From: an uncultured Oscillospiraceae bacterium
GTDB taxonomy: Bacteria > Bacillota > Clostridia > Oscillospirales > Acutalibacteraceae
Reading direction: 5' to 3'
DNA: 64,000 bases
Assembly: GCA_900539165.1 (NCBI GenBank)
Contig: UQAZ01000006.1
Span: 1-64,000 of the forward strand
A model generated the notes under the pieces. It was not told the origin of the DNA, searched no databases, and worked only from the letters and a program-made list of their open reading frames with translations. A program made the translations under genes and the position numbers. Shown piece by piece: positions 1 through 11,483 of this stretch (position 1 is its first letter; each line of letters begins with the position of its first letter).

Positions 1-202
1 CGTGAGCTGTGTTAATTGTGATACCACGCTCTCTCTCTTCAGGAGCCTTATCGATATCAGCATAGTCCTCGAACTGAGCGAAGCCCTTGTTTGCGAGGTA
101 CTTTGTGATAGCAGCTGTAAGAGTGGTCTTACCGTGGTCAACGTGACCGATTGTACCAATGTTTACATGTGGCTTGGTACGATTAAAATGTTCTTTTGCC
201 AT
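1..202 (-). CDS. tuf: Elongation factor Tu, N-terminal part (cut by window edge)
   Basis: Reading leftwards from an ATG at 202, the frame gives [20 protein letters not shown], followed by the P-loop [10 protein letters not shown] and the switch I motif ERERGITI, all diagnostic of EF-Tu. EF-Tu is the GTPase that brings aminoacyl-tRNA to the ribosome. Only about the first 67 codons are inside the window. A strong ribosome binding site (GGGAGG) lies just upstream. It follows fusA in the classic str order (rpsL-rpsG-fusA-tuf) and also has its own promoter in the gap. Confidence 0.97.
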   Translation of the reverse strand, partial: MAKEHFNRTKPHVNIGTIGHVDHGKTTLTAAITKYLANKGFAQFEDYADIDKAPEERERGITINTAH

Positions 203-247
203 TGGAATTTCCTCCCTAAAATTTTCAATAAAAATTTTGTTACTGAT

Positions 248-276
248 ATTCTAACAAAATAAAGTATAAATATCAA
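248..276 (-). promoter_or_regulatory. Sigma-A type promoter for tuf
   Basis: On the minus strand, TTGATA (271-276) and TAGAAT (248-253) are separated by exactly 17 bases, in the fusA-tuf gap. The predicted start leaves a 5' leader of about 40 nt before the tuf ATG at 202. This would let tuf be made in excess over fusA, as is usual for this gene. Confidence 0.7.
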
Positions 277-294
277 GTGTTTTTATAAATATTA

Positions 295-2403
295 TTAGTC
301 TTTCTTTGCTCTGTCGCTGATAATAGATTCAGAAATTGACTTAGGTACCTGATCGTAGCCGTCCGGCTCCATGGTGTACTGTCCACGACCCTGAGTCTTT
401 GAACGAAGGTCGTTTACATAACCGAACATTTCTGAAAGAGGAACTCTTGCGTTAATCTGCTTAGCGCCTGTTCTGTCTTCCATGCCCTGAATCTGTCCAC
501 GGCGAGAGTTAAGGTCGCCGATAACATCGCCCATGTATTCCTCGGGAACAATTACTGTAACCTTCATCATAGGCTCAAGAATTACAGGCTTTGCCTTCTT
601 AGCAGCATCCTTGAATGCCATAGAACCGGCAATCTTAAATGCCATTTCGGAAGAGTCAACCTCATGGTAGGAGCCGTCATAAAGCTCTACTCTGACATCT
701 ACAACAGGATAACCTGCAAGGATACCACTCTTCATAGCAGCCTGAATACCTGCGTCAACAGCCGGAATGTATTCCTTAGGAATAGCACCGCCGACGATTT
801 GGTTATCAAACTCATAGCCCTTACCTACGCCGTTTTCGTCGAGGTTAGGGAACATACGAATCTTACAGTGACCGTACTGACCGCTACCGCCTGACTGCTT
901 CTTGTACTTCATATCAGACATAGATTCTGTTGTGATAGTTTCCTTATAAGCAACCTGAGGTGCGCCTACATTTGCCTCAACCTTAAATTCACGAAGCAAA
1001 CGGTCTACGATAATTTCAAGGTGAAGCTCACCCATACCTGCGATGATGGTTTGTCCTGTTTCTTCATCGGTGTAAGCCTTGAATGTAGGATCCTCTTCAG
1101 CAAGCTTAGCAAGAGCAATACCCATCTTTTCCTGACCTGCCTTTGTCTTAGGCTCGATAGCAACACGGATAACCGGGTCAGGGAAGTTCATTGATTCAAG
1201 AATGATTGGGTGGCTCTCATCACAAAGAGTATCACCTGTTGTAGTATTCTTGAGACCTACCGCAGCAGCAATATCACCTGCATAGCATACAGGAATATCC
1301 TCTCTGTGGTTAGCGTGCATCTGAAGAATTCTACCCATTCTTTCCTTATTACCCTTTACAGAGTTGTAGCAAGGAGTACCTGCTTCGATTGTACCTGAGT
1401 ACACTCTGAAGTAGCAAATCTTACCTACAAACGGGTCAGTTGCAATCTTAAATGCAAGTGCAGCGAACGGCTCATCGTCTGAAGAATGACGATACTCCTC
1501 CTCGTCTGTTTCAGGGTTTACACCCTTGATTGATTCGATGTCGGTCGGAGCCGGCATAAAGTCAACGATAGCATCGAGAAGTGGCTGTACGCCCATATTT
1601 CTGTAAGCCGTACCACAGCATACAGGTACCATTTCACCTGAAATAGTGCATTTACGAATAATTTTTTTCATATCTTCGATAGAGATAGCGTCTTCGCCCT
1701 CTTCGAAGTATTTTTCCATCAAATCATCATCCTGTGAAGCGATGAATTCGATGAGGTTAGTTCTGTATTCAGCAGCCTTGTCAGCAAGTTCAGGACGAAT
1801 CTCTCTCTCCTCGAAAACGCTACCTGCGTTCTTGCCCGGATCAATGTAAACGATTTCCTTGTTGTTGATAAGGTCTACGATACCTTCAAATGTATCCTCG
1901 CTGCCGATAGGAAGCTGGATAGGAAGTGCATTACACTTAAAACGTTCCAGTACCATATCGAGAACATTATAGAAGTTTGCACCCATAATATCCATCTTAT
2001 TAACGAAAATCATACGAGGTACTTTATAATCGTCAGCCTGACGCCATACGGTTTCAGACTGTGGCTCAACACCGCCCTTAGCACAAAGAACGGTTACGGA
2101 GCCGTCAAGTACACGGAGTGAACGCTGAACCTCTACTGTGAAGTCAACGTGACCCGGTGTATCAATGATATTAATTCTGTGGCCCTTCCAGAAGCATGTT
2201 GTTGCAGCAGAGGTGATTGTAATACCTCTCTCCTGCTCCTGCTCCATCCAGTCCATAGTAGCGCCACCCTCGTGGGTTTCACCAAGCTTGTGATTGATAC
2301 CGGTGTAGTAAAGAATACGCTCAGTAGTTGTAGTCTTACCTGCATCAATATGCGCCATAATACCAATATTTCTTGTTTCTTCAAGAGCAACTTTTCTTGG
2401 CAT
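295..2403 (-). CDS. fusA: Elongation factor G
   Basis: A 702-residue translational GTPase that drives ribosomal translocation. The G1 loop AHIDAGKTT is at residues 17-25, G3 DTPGHVDF at 81-88 and NKMD near 136. Domain IV and V features of EF-G follow, such as the GSGQYGH loop. Length is normal for the family. It lies 21 bases downstream of rpsG, so it is part of the str operon, with AGGAGG just ahead of the ATG. Nothing is unusual about it. Confidence 0.98.
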   Translation of the reverse strand: MPRKVALEETRNIGIMAHIDAGKTTTTERILYYTGINHKLGETHEGGATMDWMEQEQERGITITSAATTCFWKGHRINIIDTPGHVDFTVEVQRSLRVLDGSVTVLCAKGGVEPQSETVWRQADDYKVPRMIFVNKMDIMGANFYNVLDMVLERFKCNALPIQLPIGSEDTFEGIVDLINNKEIVYIDPGKNAGSVFEEREIRPELADKAAEYRTNLIEFIASQDDDLMEKYFEEGEDAISIEDMKKIIRKCTISGEMVPVCCGTAYRNMGVQPLLDAIVDFMPAPTDIESIKGVNPETDEEEYRHSSDDEPFAALAFKIATDPFVGKICYFRVYSGTIEAGTPCYNSVKGNKERMGRILQMHANHREDIPVCYAGDIAAAVGLKNTTTGDTLCDESHPIILESMNFPDPVIRVAIEPKTKAGQEKMGIALAKLAEEDPTFKAYTDEETGQTIIAGMGELHLEIIVDRLLREFKVEANVGAPQVAYKETITTESMSDMKYKKQSGGSGQYGHCKIRMFPNLDENGVGKGYEFDNQIVGGAIPKEYIPAVDAGIQAAMKSGILAGYPVVDVRVELYDGSYHEVDSSEMAFKIAGSMAFKDAAKKAKPVILEPMMKVTVIVPEEYMGDVIGDLNSRRGQIQGMEDRTGAKQINARVPLSEMFGYVNDLRSKTQGRGQYTMEPDGYDQVPKSISESIISDRAKKD

Positions 2404-2424
2404 AATATCCTCCTGTTGAGCAGA

Positions 2425-2910
<486 letters not shown>

Positions 2911-3018
2911 TCATTAAATTATAATATGAGTTCATAGGTACTCGGTTTTTCCGTGGAGCCAACAAAAGCCTTTATATGAATAAATAAACTATTGTCGGGT
3001 TTCCTCGATTTTGGCTAA

Positions 3019-3438
3019 TTACTTCTTAGCCTTTGGCTTCTTTGCACCGTACTTTGAACGGCTCTGCATTCTGCCGTTTACGCCCTGAGTATCAAGTGTA
3101 CCACGGATAATGTGATAACGAACACCAGGGAGGTCCTTAACTCTTCCGCCACGAACCATAACAACAGAGTGCTCCTGAAGGTTATGGCCTACGCCCGGGA
3201 TGTATGCAGAAACTTCCATACCGTTTGTAAGACGAACTCTGGCAATCTTACGAAGAGCTGAGTTAGGCTTCTTAGGTGTAGCTGTTTTAACTGCTGTACA
3301 TACGCCACGCTTTTGTGGAGAAGCGTTATCTGTCATAACGTTCTTCTTAGTGTTGAGACCCTTAATAAGAGCAGGAGTCTTTGACTTCTTCTCAAGTGAT
3401 TTACGTCCGGTTCTAACTAATTGGTTAAAGGTAGGCAA
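3019..3438 (-). CDS. rpsL: Ribosomal protein S12
   Basis: A 139-residue protein of the 30S decoding centre. The conserved segment [15 protein letters not shown] and the [26 protein letters not shown] motifs are present, including the lysines where streptomycin resistance usually arises. It starts with TTG at 3438, which is unusual for a ribosomal protein gene. The TTG is supported by AAAGGAG 9 bases upstream and by the conserved MPTFNQLVR start. It heads the str operon after a 222-base gap behind rpoC. Confidence 0.97.
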   Translation of the reverse strand: MPTFNQLVRTGRKSLEKKSKTPALIKGLNTKKNVMTDNASPQKRGVCTAVKTATPKKPNSALRKIARVRLTNGMEVSAYIPGVGHNLQEHSVVMVRGGRVKDLPGVRYHIIRGTLDTQGVNGRMQSRSKYGAKKPKAKK

Positions 3439-3661
3439 TAGTTTATTCTCCTTTCATTTATTTATGCACCGTTGCACAAAGCAATATGCACATATCATAC
3501 AGCTATACATTATATAATAGACAATGAACGGCTGCATCAAATGCAAATATTGCTGTTCACGCCCGACGAAGCATACACTCCGTCGGACGATTTTAACAAA
3601 TTAAAGCGTTGAATTTTGTGCAAATACACAAAAGTGTTCACACGCAGTTAGATATTATAGC
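3439..3661 (-). promoter_or_regulatory. rpoC-rpsL intergenic leader with a strong hairpin
   Basis: This 223-base gap carries a hairpin on the minus strand (3563-3586): a 9-bp stem starting CCGACG with a six-base loop (TGTATG). One pair is a G-T wobble, which fits an RNA from the minus strand. There is no U-tract, so it is not an ordinary terminator. A second short inverted repeat, TTTTGTG/CACAAAA, lies at about 3614-3633. A TATAAT-like box is near 3512, but no good -35 was found. It may be an rpsL leader or a processing site between the two operons. The function is inferred only. Confidence 0.35.
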
Positions 3662-6600
3662 TTAGTTATTGCTATTTGTCAAGAGCTGTTGAAGCTGTTC
3701 TAAATCTTTAATTTCCATACCGCCCTCGGTAGAGAAATAACTCGGAACAACATCTACATCTCTGAACACGCTCATACCTGTACCGGCAGGAACAAGCTTA
3801 CCGATAAGAACATTCTCCTTGAGTCCGAGAAGCGGATCGCTCTTTCCTCTGATAGCAGCATCTGTAAGAACTCTTGTTGTTTCCTGGAACGATGCGGCTG
3901 AAAGGAATGAGTCGGTTGCAAGAGAAGCCTTGGTAATGCCAAGAAGAAGCGGAATGTAGGTAGCCTTCTTGAGGTTTTCCTCGCCTGCTGCAATTCTTGC
4001 GTCAATCTTATCATTAGCCTCTGCAACAGCTGCAACATCAACATTTGTACCTGAGATGAGGTCGGTATCGCCTGCCTCGTCAACGATGCACTTTTTAAGC
4101 ATCTGACGAACGATAACCTCAATGTGCTTATCGTTGATGTCAACACCCTGTGTACGGTATGCGTACTGTACCTCTTTAATAAGGTAGTTATAAACAGCCT
4201 CTTCGCCGAGAATAGCAAGTACATCGTGTGGATTCTTAGAACCGATAGTAAGCTCTGTACCCTTTTCGATATAAGCGCCGTCTACGATACCCTCGCAAAG
4301 TCTGAAGCCGTAAGGAATAAGATACTTCTTCTCCTCGCCTGTTTCCTTATTAAATACGATTACATGACGAGCCTTCTTAATTTCCTCGATTCTAACTTCA
4401 CCGTCAATTTCGGAAAGCATAGCAAGCTGCTTCGGCTTTCTTGCCTCGAACAATTCCTCGACTCTCGGAAGACCTTGTGTAATATCCTCACCGCCGGCTA
4501 CACCACCGGTATGGAAGGTTCTCATTGTAAGCTGAGTACCAGGCTCACCGATTGACTGAGCAGCGATGATACCAACAGCCTCACCAACCTGAACAGGCTC
4601 GTTGAACGCAAGGTTTGAACCGTAGCACTTACGGCAAACGCCGTGGCGTGATTTACAAGTAATGAGCGAACGAATCTTAACGGAAGTGATGCCTGCGTCG
4701 GTAATTTTCTTTGCATCGTCCTCGTTCATAATTCTGTCGGTATCCATAAGAACCTCACCGGTTTCAGGATGAACAACAGGCTCTGCAACATATCTGCCGA
4801 CAAGTCTTTCTTCAAGAGACTCAAGCACACGGTTTCCGTCCATAATAGCATAAACATCAATACCGTCGTGGCATCCGCAATCGTCATCACGAATGATAAC
4901 ATCCTGCGATACATCAACAAGTCTTCTTGTAAGGTAACCCGAGTCAGCGGTACGAAGAGCAGTATCTGTAAGACCCTTACGAGCGCCACGAGAGGAAATG
5001 AAGTATTCCAAAATGTTAAGACCTTCACGGTAGTTAGCACGAATAGGAATTTCGATAGTAGCACCCGATGTATTGGCGATAAGACCTCTCATTCCGGCAA
5101 GCTGACGAAGCTGAGATGTACTACCACGAGCGCCCGAATCTACCATCATATGAATCGGGTTATGAGTACCGTCAAAGTTATTTGTAAGCTCATCGGATAC
5201 CTTATTTGTACATTCCTCCCAAGCCTTAACGACCTGTGAGTAACGCTCATCGTTAGTAATCAAACCATAGTTATAGTTATTGGTGATTTCATCAACCTTA
5301 GCCTCAGCCTCAGCAAGAAATTCCTTCTTCTTTTCAGGAATCAATGCGTCGATAACAGCTACGGTTGTACCTGATACTGTTGAATACTTATATCCCTGAT
5401 TCTTAATATCATCAAGAACCTTAGAAGCAACAGAAACACCGTGTGTGCGGATACAAGCGTCGGCAATCTTACCAAGTCCGCCCTTCTTAACAACAAAGCT
5501 GATTTCAGGAACAAACTCGTTGCCCGGAACAGTTCTGTCTACAAAGCCCAAATCCTGAGGAATAGGGTTATTAAAGATTACACGGCCGATTGTTGTAAGG
5601 ACGATTGACGACTTCTGCTCGCCGTTAATCTCGCCGGTAAAGCGAATCTTACATTCTGTATGAAGACCGAGTGAGCCTTCCTGATAAGCCATCATAGCCT
5701 CATCAACATCACGGAAAATTCTGTAATGCTTAACCTCTTCGCCGTCGATAATTTCGGTTGTAGCCTCGCCCGGCTCGCCTTCCTTAATCATTGTAAGGTA
5801 GTAAGAACCGATAACCATATCCTGTGACGGAACGGCAACAGGCTTACCGTCTGACGGTTTAAGAAGGTTGTTAGAAGCAAGCATAAGCATACGAGCCTCT
5901 GCCTGAGCCTCTGCTGAAAGAGGAACATGGACAGCCATTTGGTCACCGTCGAAGTCAGCATTAAACGCAGTACAAGCAAGCGGATGAAGCTTAATAGCTC
6001 TACCCTCAACGAGTACCGGCTCAAATGCCTGAATACCAAGTCTGTGAAGTGTGGGGGCACGGTTAAGCATAACCGGATGGTCCTTAATTACAACTTCAAG
6101 AGCGTCCCAAACCTCACTGCGGTTGGCCTTTTCAACCATTTTTCTTGCCTGCTTAATGTTAGAAGCAATGTTTGTTTCAACCAAACGCTTCATAACGAAA
6201 GGCTTAAACAGCTCGATAGCCATTTCCTTAGGAAGACCGCACTGATAAATTTTAAGTTCAGGGCCAACAACGATAACGCTACGACCCGAATAGTCAACAC
6301 GCTTACCGAGAAGGTTCTGACGGAAGCGTCCCTGCTTACCTTTGAGCATATCCGAAAGAGATTTAAGCGGTCTGTTATTAGGACCGGTTACAGGTCTGCC
6401 TCTTCTGCCGTTATCAATAAGAGCATCGACAGATTCCTGAAGCATTCTCTTTTCGTTTCTGATAATGATGTCAGGTGCGTGAAGCTCCATCAATCTCTTC
6501 AATCTGTTATTTCTGTTAATAACACGACGATAAAGGTCGTTAAGGTCTGATGTGGCAAATCTGCCGCCGTCAAGCTGTACCATAGGACGAATATCCGGAG

Positions 6601-7309
6601 GAATTACAGGAATAACATCAAGAATCATCCATTCAAGCTTGTTTCCGCTGTTTACGAAAGCGTCAACAACATCAAGTCTCTTGAGCAGCTTTGCTCTTTT
6701 CTGACCTGTTGCACCCTCGAGTTCTGCGGTAAGCTCGTCACGAAGCTCCTTAGCATCAATTTCGGAGAGAAGCTCTTTAACAGCCTCTGCACCCATTCCT
6801 GCCTTAAAGTCATCCTCGTACTTCTCACGCATATCCTGATACTCTTTTTCAGTAAGAGTTTGCTTTTTCTGAAGCGGAGTATCGCCGGGGTCGGTTACGA
6901 TATAAAGTGCGAAATAAAGCACCTTTTCAAGATTTCTTTGGTTAATGTCGAGAACCTGACCGATACGGCTCGGGATACCCTTAAAGTACCAAATATGTGA
7001 TACAGGGGCAGCAAGCTCGATATGTCCCATTCTCTCTCTACGAACCTTTGAGCGTGTAATCTCAACGCCGCAACGCTCGCAAACCTTGCCCTTATAGCGA
7101 ACTCTCTTATACTTACCGCAATGACATTCCCAGTCCTTCATAGGACCGAAAATTCTTTCGCAGAAAAGTCCGCCGGTTTCAGGCTTTAATGTTCTGTAAT
7201 TTATAGTTTCAGGCTTAGTTACCTCTCCGTAAGACCATTCACGAATGGCCTCGGGAGAAGCAAGCCCGATTTTAATTGAACTGAATTCATTTGTTGAATT
7301 ATTATCCAT
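3662..7309 (-). CDS. rpoC: RNA polymerase beta' subunit
   Basis: A 1215-residue RNA polymerase subunit. The N-terminal zinc finger (CHCGKYKR...CERCG) is at about residues 61-79. The catalytic motif [12 protein letters not shown] is near residue 450, with three aspartates for the active-site Mg2+. A second zinc cluster (CDCG...[12 protein letters not shown]) is in the C-terminal half. It lies 58 bases downstream of rpoB and is co-transcribed. Length matches other Clostridia, without large lineage insertions. Confidence 0.99.
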   Translation of the reverse strand: MDNNSTNEFSSIKIGLASPEAIREWSYGEVTKPETINYRTLKPETGGLFCERIFGPMKDWECHCGKYKRVRYKGKVCERCGVEITRSKVRRERMGHIELAAPVSHIWYFKGIPSRIGQVLDINQRNLEKVLYFALYIVTDPGDTPLQKKQTLTEKEYQDMREKYEDDFKAGMGAEAVKELLSEIDAKELRDELTAELEGATGQKRAKLLKRLDVVDAFVNSGNKLEWMILDVIPVIPPDIRPMVQLDGGRFATSDLNDLYRRVINRNNRLKRLMELHAPDIIIRNEKRMLQESVDALIDNGRRGRPVTGPNNRPLKSLSDMLKGKQGRFRQNLLGKRVDYSGRSVIVVGPELKIYQCGLPKEMAIELFKPFVMKRLVETNIASNIKQARKMVEKANRSEVWDALEVVIKDHPVMLNRAPTLHRLGIQAFEPVLVEGRAIKLHPLACTAFNADFDGDQMAVHVPLSAEAQAEARMLMLASNNLLKPSDGKPVAVPSQDMVIGSYYLTMIKEGEPGEATTEIIDGEEVKHYRIFRDVDEAMMAYQEGSLGLHTECKIRFTGEINGEQKSSIVLTTIGRVIFNNPIPQDLGFVDRTVPGNEFVPEISFVVKKGGLGKIADACIRTHGVSVASKVLDDIKNQGYKYSTVSGTTVAVIDALIPEKKKEFLAEAEAKVDEITNNYNYGLITNDERYSQVVKAWEECTNKVSDELTNNFDGTHNPIHMMVDSGARGSTSQLRQLAGMRGLIANTSGATIEIPIRANYREGLNILEYFISSRGARKGLTDTALRTADSGYLTRRLVDVSQDVIIRDDDCGCHDGIDVYAIMDGNRVLESLEERLVGRYVAEPVVHPETGEVLMDTDRIMNEDDAKKITDAGITSVKIRSLITCKSRHGVCRKCYGSNLAFNEPVQVGEAVGIIAAQSIGEPGTQLTMRTFHTGGVAGGEDITQGLPRVEELFEARKPKQLAMLSEIDGEVRIEEIKKARHVIVFNKETGEEKKYLIPYGFRLCEGIVDGAYIEKGTELTIGSKNPHDVLAILGEEAVYNYLIKEVQYAYRTQGVDINDKHIEVIVRQMLKKCIVDEAGDTDLISGTNVDVAAVAEANDKIDARIAAGEENLKKATYIPLLLGITKASLATDSFLSAASFQETTRVLTDAAIRGKSDPLLGLKENVLIGKLVPAGTGMSVFRDVDVVPSYFSTEGGMEIKDLEQLQQLLTNSNN

Positions 7310-7367
7310 AACGGAAGCACTCCTTTACATTTTATAGTGGAAAGTTAATCAGAATTTACAGATAGGA

Positions 7368-10300
7368 TCAGTCCTCATAATCCTCATTGTCTGCACTGCT
7401 GTCGGCAAACAAATCATCATATTCGTCATCCTGATTTGCTTCCTCGATTTCCTCGCCGTTTTCGTCAAGAAGACCGTAGCCCTCTTGACCGTCAAAGTCA
7501 TTTACTTCTGTAAATGCCTTATCGTCGCTGACTGTCGGAATTCCGTCATCATCAAGATCCTGCTTGAGAATTACCTCGTTACCGTCGTCGTCATAAAGTC
7601 TGGTATCGAGACCGAGAGCCTGAAGCTCCTTAAAGAGTACCTTGAATGCCTCAGGAGTACCTGCAGGCGGAATGTTCTCACCCTTAACGATTGCCTCGTA
7701 GGTCTTAACTCTGCCCACAACATCGTCCGACTTAACAGTGATAATTTCCTGAAGGGTGTAAGCAGCACCGTAAGCCTCGAGCGCCCAAACCTCCATCTCA
7801 CCGAATCTTTGACCGCCGAACTGAGCCTTACCGCCAAGCGGCTGCTGAGTTACAAGGCTGTAAGGACCGGTTGAACGAGCGTGAATCTTATCATCAACGA
7901 GGTGATGGAGCTTGAGGTAATACATATAACCTACTGTTACACGGTTATCAAACTTCTCACCTGTTCTGCCGTCTGTAAGCTGAACCTTACCGTCATAAAC
8001 CTTATTACCGTTTTCGTCTACATAGTAGCCCACATCTGCAAGCTTGAGACATTCTCTGATGTCGTCCTCGTGAGCGCCGTCAAATACAGGGGTCATCATC
8101 TTCCAGCCGAGAGCCATAGCCGCATAGCCGAGATGAACCTCGAGAACCTGACCGATGTTCATACGAGAAGGTACGCCGAGAGGATTAAGAACAATGTCAA
8201 GCGGTCTGCCGTCAGGAAGGAATGGCATATCCTCCTGTGGAAGTACACGGGAAACGACACCCTTGTTACCGTGACGACCTGCCATCTTGTCACCGGCTTG
8301 AATCTTTCTCTTTTGAGCAATATATACTCTTACTACCTTATTAACGCCCGGATTAAGCTCGTCGTGATTAGCTCTTGTGAACACCTTAACATCAACAACG
8401 ATACCGTACTCACCGTGAGGCACCTTCATTGAGGTATCTCTAACCTCTCTTGCCTTTTCGCCGAAGATAGCACGAAGCAATCTTTCTTCACTTGTAAGCT
8501 CTGTTTCTCCTTTAGGAGTTACCTTACCTACAAGAATATCACCTGAGTGTACCTCTGCACCGACACGAATAATACCGTACTCGTCCAAATCCTTGAGAGC
8601 GTCCTCGCCGACATTAGGAATGTCACGGGTAATGTCCTCTGCACCGAGCTTAGTATCACGAGCCTCAACCTCATGCTCTACAATATGAATAGATGTATAA
8701 ACATCATCACGAACTATTTTTTCATTAATAAGAACAGCGTCCTCGTAGTTATAACCTTCCCAGGTCATAAATCCGATAAGAGCGTTCTTACCGATTGAAA
8801 TTTCACCGTTGCAGGTTGCAGGACCGTCGGCGATAACCTGTCCGTCCTCAATATGCTGATGAAGCGAAACAATCGGCTTTTGGTTGATACAAGTACCCTG
8901 GTTTGAGCCTTGATACTTAATCAATTCATATTTATCGATTTCACCGCTTGCGGTCTTGATTTCGATAGTCTTAGCGTCGAGTGAAACAACCTCACCGCCA
9001 CGCTTAGCAATAACAACTACGCCTGAGTCATAAGCTGCCTTATACTCCATACCTGTGCCGACAACCGGAGCTTCTGTCTTGAGAAGCGGAACTGCCTGAC
9101 GCTGCATGTTAGCACCCATAAGAGCACGGTTTGCGTCGTCGTTTTCGAGGAACGGAATCATTGCGGTTGCAACAGAAACTACCATTTTAGGAGATACGTC
9201 CATATAGTCTACCTTTTCAGGTGCAACAGTAAGGAATTCGTCTCTGTAACGGCAGGTAACTCTTGTGTTTGCAAACTTACCGTCATCGGTAAGAGGCTCG
9301 TTAGCCTGAGCAACAACAAAATCGTCCTCGACATCTGCTGTCATATAAACAACCTCGTCGGTAACAACGCCTGTTTCCTTATCAACCTTACGATACGGAG
9401 CCTCGATGAAGCCGTATTCGTTAAGTCGGCTGTAACAAGCAAGGTAAGAAATCAAGCCGATGTTAGGACCTTCAGGGGTCTCGATAGGACACATACGACC
9501 GTAGTGGGTATAGTGAACATCTCGAACCTCGAAGCCTGCACGGTCTCTTGAAAGACCGCCCGGACCGAGTGCAGAAAGTCTTCTCTTATGAGTAAGCTCT
9601 GCAAGCGGGTTGTTTTGGTCCATAAATTGTGAAAGAGGTGATGAACCGAAGAACTCACGGATAGCGGCATTTACAGGTCTGGTGTTAATAATAGCCTGAG
9701 GTGTAATTGCGTCTGCGTCATCCTGAGACTGAACGTTCATACGCTCCTTGATAACTCTTTCCATACGGGTAAAGCCGATACGGAACTGGTTTTGCAAAAG
9801 CTCGCCTACTGCACGGATACGACGGTTTCCGAGGTGGTCAATATCGTCTGTTGCACCTACGCCGTTAGCGAGGTTGAGAAGATATGAAACTGTTGCAAAA
9901 ATATCATCAACAATGATGTGGTTAGGAATAAGGTCATCGTGGTGAAGCTTAATCTCTGCTTCGAGAGCCTCTTTGTCGTCGCCGACCTTATCCAAAATTT
10001 CGCTGAGAACACGGTATGAAACCTTCTCGTTGATAGCGAGAGCCTTCTTGTCAATATCAACATACTTGTCAATATCAACCATTCCGTTGCCGATAACCTT
10101 GACTACCTTGCCGCTTTCAAGCTCGACAAATGCAGACATAACACCCGCATCCTCGATTTCCTGAGCCTTCTGCTTAGTAATCTTTTCACCTGCGTCTGCA
10201 AGAATTTCACCGAGAGGAGAAATTACAGGCTCTGCAAGAATCTGACCGGTAAGTCTTTCAACCATACCGAGCTTCTTGTTGTACTTATATCTTCCGACTC

Positions 10301-11120
10301 TTGAAAGGTCGTATCTTCTCGGATCGAAGAACAAGCCCTCAAGATGAGCCTTTGCAGTATCAACCGTAGGCGGCTCGCCCGGACGAAGCTTCTTATAAAC
10401 TTCGAGAAGAGCCTCCTCAACATTCTTTGTGAGGTCCTTTTCGATAGTAGCTTCAAGTCTCTCGTCCTCGCCGAAATACTCTCTGAGCTCCTCGTCACTG
10501 CCTAAGCCGAGTGAGCGAAGGAAGGTTGTGATATAGATTTTTCTGTTCTTATCGATACGAACATAGAAAATGTCGTTAGCGTCTGTCTCATATTCAAGCC
10601 AAGCACCTCTGTTAGGAATAACAGTATTGGTGTAAAGCTCCTTACCGGTCTTATCGTGGTCCATAGCGTAATAAACGCCCGGAGAACGAACGAGCTGAGA
10701 TACGATACATCTCTCCGCACCGTTGATTACAAAGGTGCCTGAGTCTGTCATTAACGGCAAATCTCCGCAATAAATGGTACTCTCCTTAACCTCGCCTGTC
10801 TCTGTGTTTCTGAGACGAGCCTGAAGCTTGAGTGCCTTTGAGTATGTTACATCCCTGGCTTTACACTCTGCGATTGTGTACTTCGGGTCATCGTCCATGC
10901 TGTAATCAATAAAATCGAGAATAAGCTTCTCGCTGTTATCGGTTATCGAGCCGATGTCACGAAATACTTCCTTGAGTCCTTCGTCCAGGAACCATTGGTA
11001 AGACTTCTTTTGCACTTCAATCAAGTTAGGCATTTTCATAACCTCATTGATTTTGGCAAAGCTTTTTCGTGTGGTAGTGCCGAGCTGCACGTCCTTCACA
11101 TTTACCATAAAAGGTTTCAC
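7368..11120 (-). CDS. rpoB: RNA polymerase beta subunit
   Basis: A 1250-residue RNA polymerase subunit. The rifampicin-pocket region is visible ([23 protein letters not shown]), as are the GRHGNKG motif and the C-terminal segment [25 protein letters not shown]. An acidic tail of about 50 residues ends the protein (...[19 protein letters not shown]), as in many Clostridia. Unusually, rplJ/rplL do not sit directly upstream. The next gene in that direction is divergent, so rpoBC has its own promoter. Confidence 0.99.
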   Translation of the reverse strand: MKPFMVNVKDVQLGTTTRKSFAKINEVMKMPNLIEVQKKSYQWFLDEGLKEVFRDIGSITDNSEKLILDFIDYSMDDDPKYTIAECKARDVTYSKALKLQARLRNTETGEVKESTIYCGDLPLMTDSGTFVINGAERCIVSQLVRSPGVYYAMDHDKTGKELYTNTVIPNRGAWLEYETDANDIFYVRIDKNRKIYITTFLRSLGLGSDEELREYFGEDERLEATIEKDLTKNVEEALLEVYKKLRPGEPPTVDTAKAHLEGLFFDPRRYDLSRVGRYKYNKKLGMVERLTGQILAEPVISPLGEILADAGEKITKQKAQEIEDAGVMSAFVELESGKVVKVIGNGMVDIDKYVDIDKKALAINEKVSYRVLSEILDKVGDDKEALEAEIKLHHDDLIPNHIIVDDIFATVSYLLNLANGVGATDDIDHLGNRRIRAVGELLQNQFRIGFTRMERVIKERMNVQSQDDADAITPQAIINTRPVNAAIREFFGSSPLSQFMDQNNPLAELTHKRRLSALGPGGLSRDRAGFEVRDVHYTHYGRMCPIETPEGPNIGLISYLACYSRLNEYGFIEAPYRKVDKETGVVTDEVVYMTADVEDDFVVAQANEPLTDDGKFANTRVTCRYRDEFLTVAPEKVDYMDVSPKMVVSVATAMIPFLENDDANRALMGANMQRQAVPLLKTEAPVVGTGMEYKAAYDSGVVVIAKRGGEVVSLDAKTIEIKTASGEIDKYELIKYQGSNQGTCINQKPIVSLHQHIEDGQVIADGPATCNGEISIGKNALIGFMTWEGYNYEDAVLINEKIVRDDVYTSIHIVEHEVEARDTKLGAEDITRDIPNVGEDALKDLDEYGIIRVGAEVHSGDILVGKVTPKGETELTSEERLLRAIFGEKAREVRDTSMKVPHGEYGIVVDVKVFTRANHDELNPGVNKVVRVYIAQKRKIQAGDKMAGRHGNKGVVSRVLPQEDMPFLPDGRPLDIVLNPLGVPSRMNIGQVLEVHLGYAAMALGWKMMTPVFDGAHEDDIRECLKLADVGYYVDENGNKVYDGKVQLTDGRTGEKFDNRVTVGYMYYLKLHHLVDDKIHARSTGPYSLVTQQPLGGKAQFGGQRFGEMEVWALEAYGAAYTLQEIITVKSDDVVGRVKTYEAIVKGENIPPAGTPEAFKVLFKELQALGLDTRLYDDDGNEVILKQDLDDDGIPTVSDDKAFTEVNDFDGQEGYGLLDENGEEIEEANQDDEYDDLFADSSADNEDYED

Positions 11121-11240
11121 TCCGTTTCGTTTGTTATTTGCAATGATAGACTGAAAGCCTAAGCGATATATTACTTATAAGTAAGGCTTATTTATATGCG
11201 CCTACATAAGCACACACTCCCAGTTTACAATCGTGGTAAT

Positions 11241-11269
11241 ATATTACACACTTTATATTACAAAGTCAA
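11241..11269 (-). promoter_or_regulatory. Promoter for rpoBC
   Basis: On the minus strand, TTGACT (11264-11269) and TAATAT (11241-11246) are 17 bases apart, with TG at the extended -10 position. This leaves an rpoB leader of about 110 nt that contains the 14-base palindrome at 11171-11184. The leader may have a role in rpoB control, but that is inference. Confidence 0.6.
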
Positions 11270-11424
11270 GAAAAATTTATAAAAATTAGTAAATAATTCA
11301 AAATTGGGGATTTTCAGAGATTTATTGTTTGTTGAAAATATTTTATCAACGCTACCGTGTGTTCACAAAATATGTGGTTAAATCCTCTGTCAAAAAAATG
11401 ACAAAGAAAAAGTGGCATTTGATA

Positions 11425-11453
11425 TTGAATTAATGTAATTAATTTGATATAAT
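11425..11453 (+). promoter_or_regulatory. Promoter for the 11484-18892 operon
   Basis: TTGAAT (11425-11430) and a perfect TATAAT (11448-11453) are spaced by 17 bases. The start of transcription would fall about 24 bases before the ATG at 11484. The following six plus-strand genes overlap or nearly touch, so this promoter probably drives them all. Confidence 0.7.
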
Positions 11454-11483
11454 AATTTTTATTAATTGAGTAAGGAAAAACAG

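Larger units (their letters stand above)
11121..11465. other. Divergent intergenic region between rpoB and the peptide-binding lipoprotein gene
   Basis: A 345-base AT-rich gap without a gene. It holds one promoter in each direction (listed separately). A perfect 14-base palindrome TTACTTATAAGTAA (11171-11184) lies within an AAGCC/GGCTT outer stem in the rpoB leader. A TGTCA-A6-TGACA inverted repeat (11388-11403) lies upstream of the plus-strand promoter and could be an operator. No tRNA or small ORF was recognised. Confidence 0.6.

Noticed and set aside
2..262. Open frame of 86 codons on the plus strand
   Set aside because: It is antisense to tuf and its promoter; the minus-strand frame is unmistakably EF-Tu.
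3614..3633. TTTTGTG/CACAAAA inverted repeat as an rpoC terminator
   Set aside because: The T side precedes the stem and the A side follows it on both strands, the reverse of a terminator.
4124..9945. Many open frames of 60-200 codons on the plus strand and in other minus frames within rpoC and rpoB
   Set aside because: They are antisense or out-of-frame shadows of highly conserved genes with biased codon use; none has a ribosome site with a plausible product.
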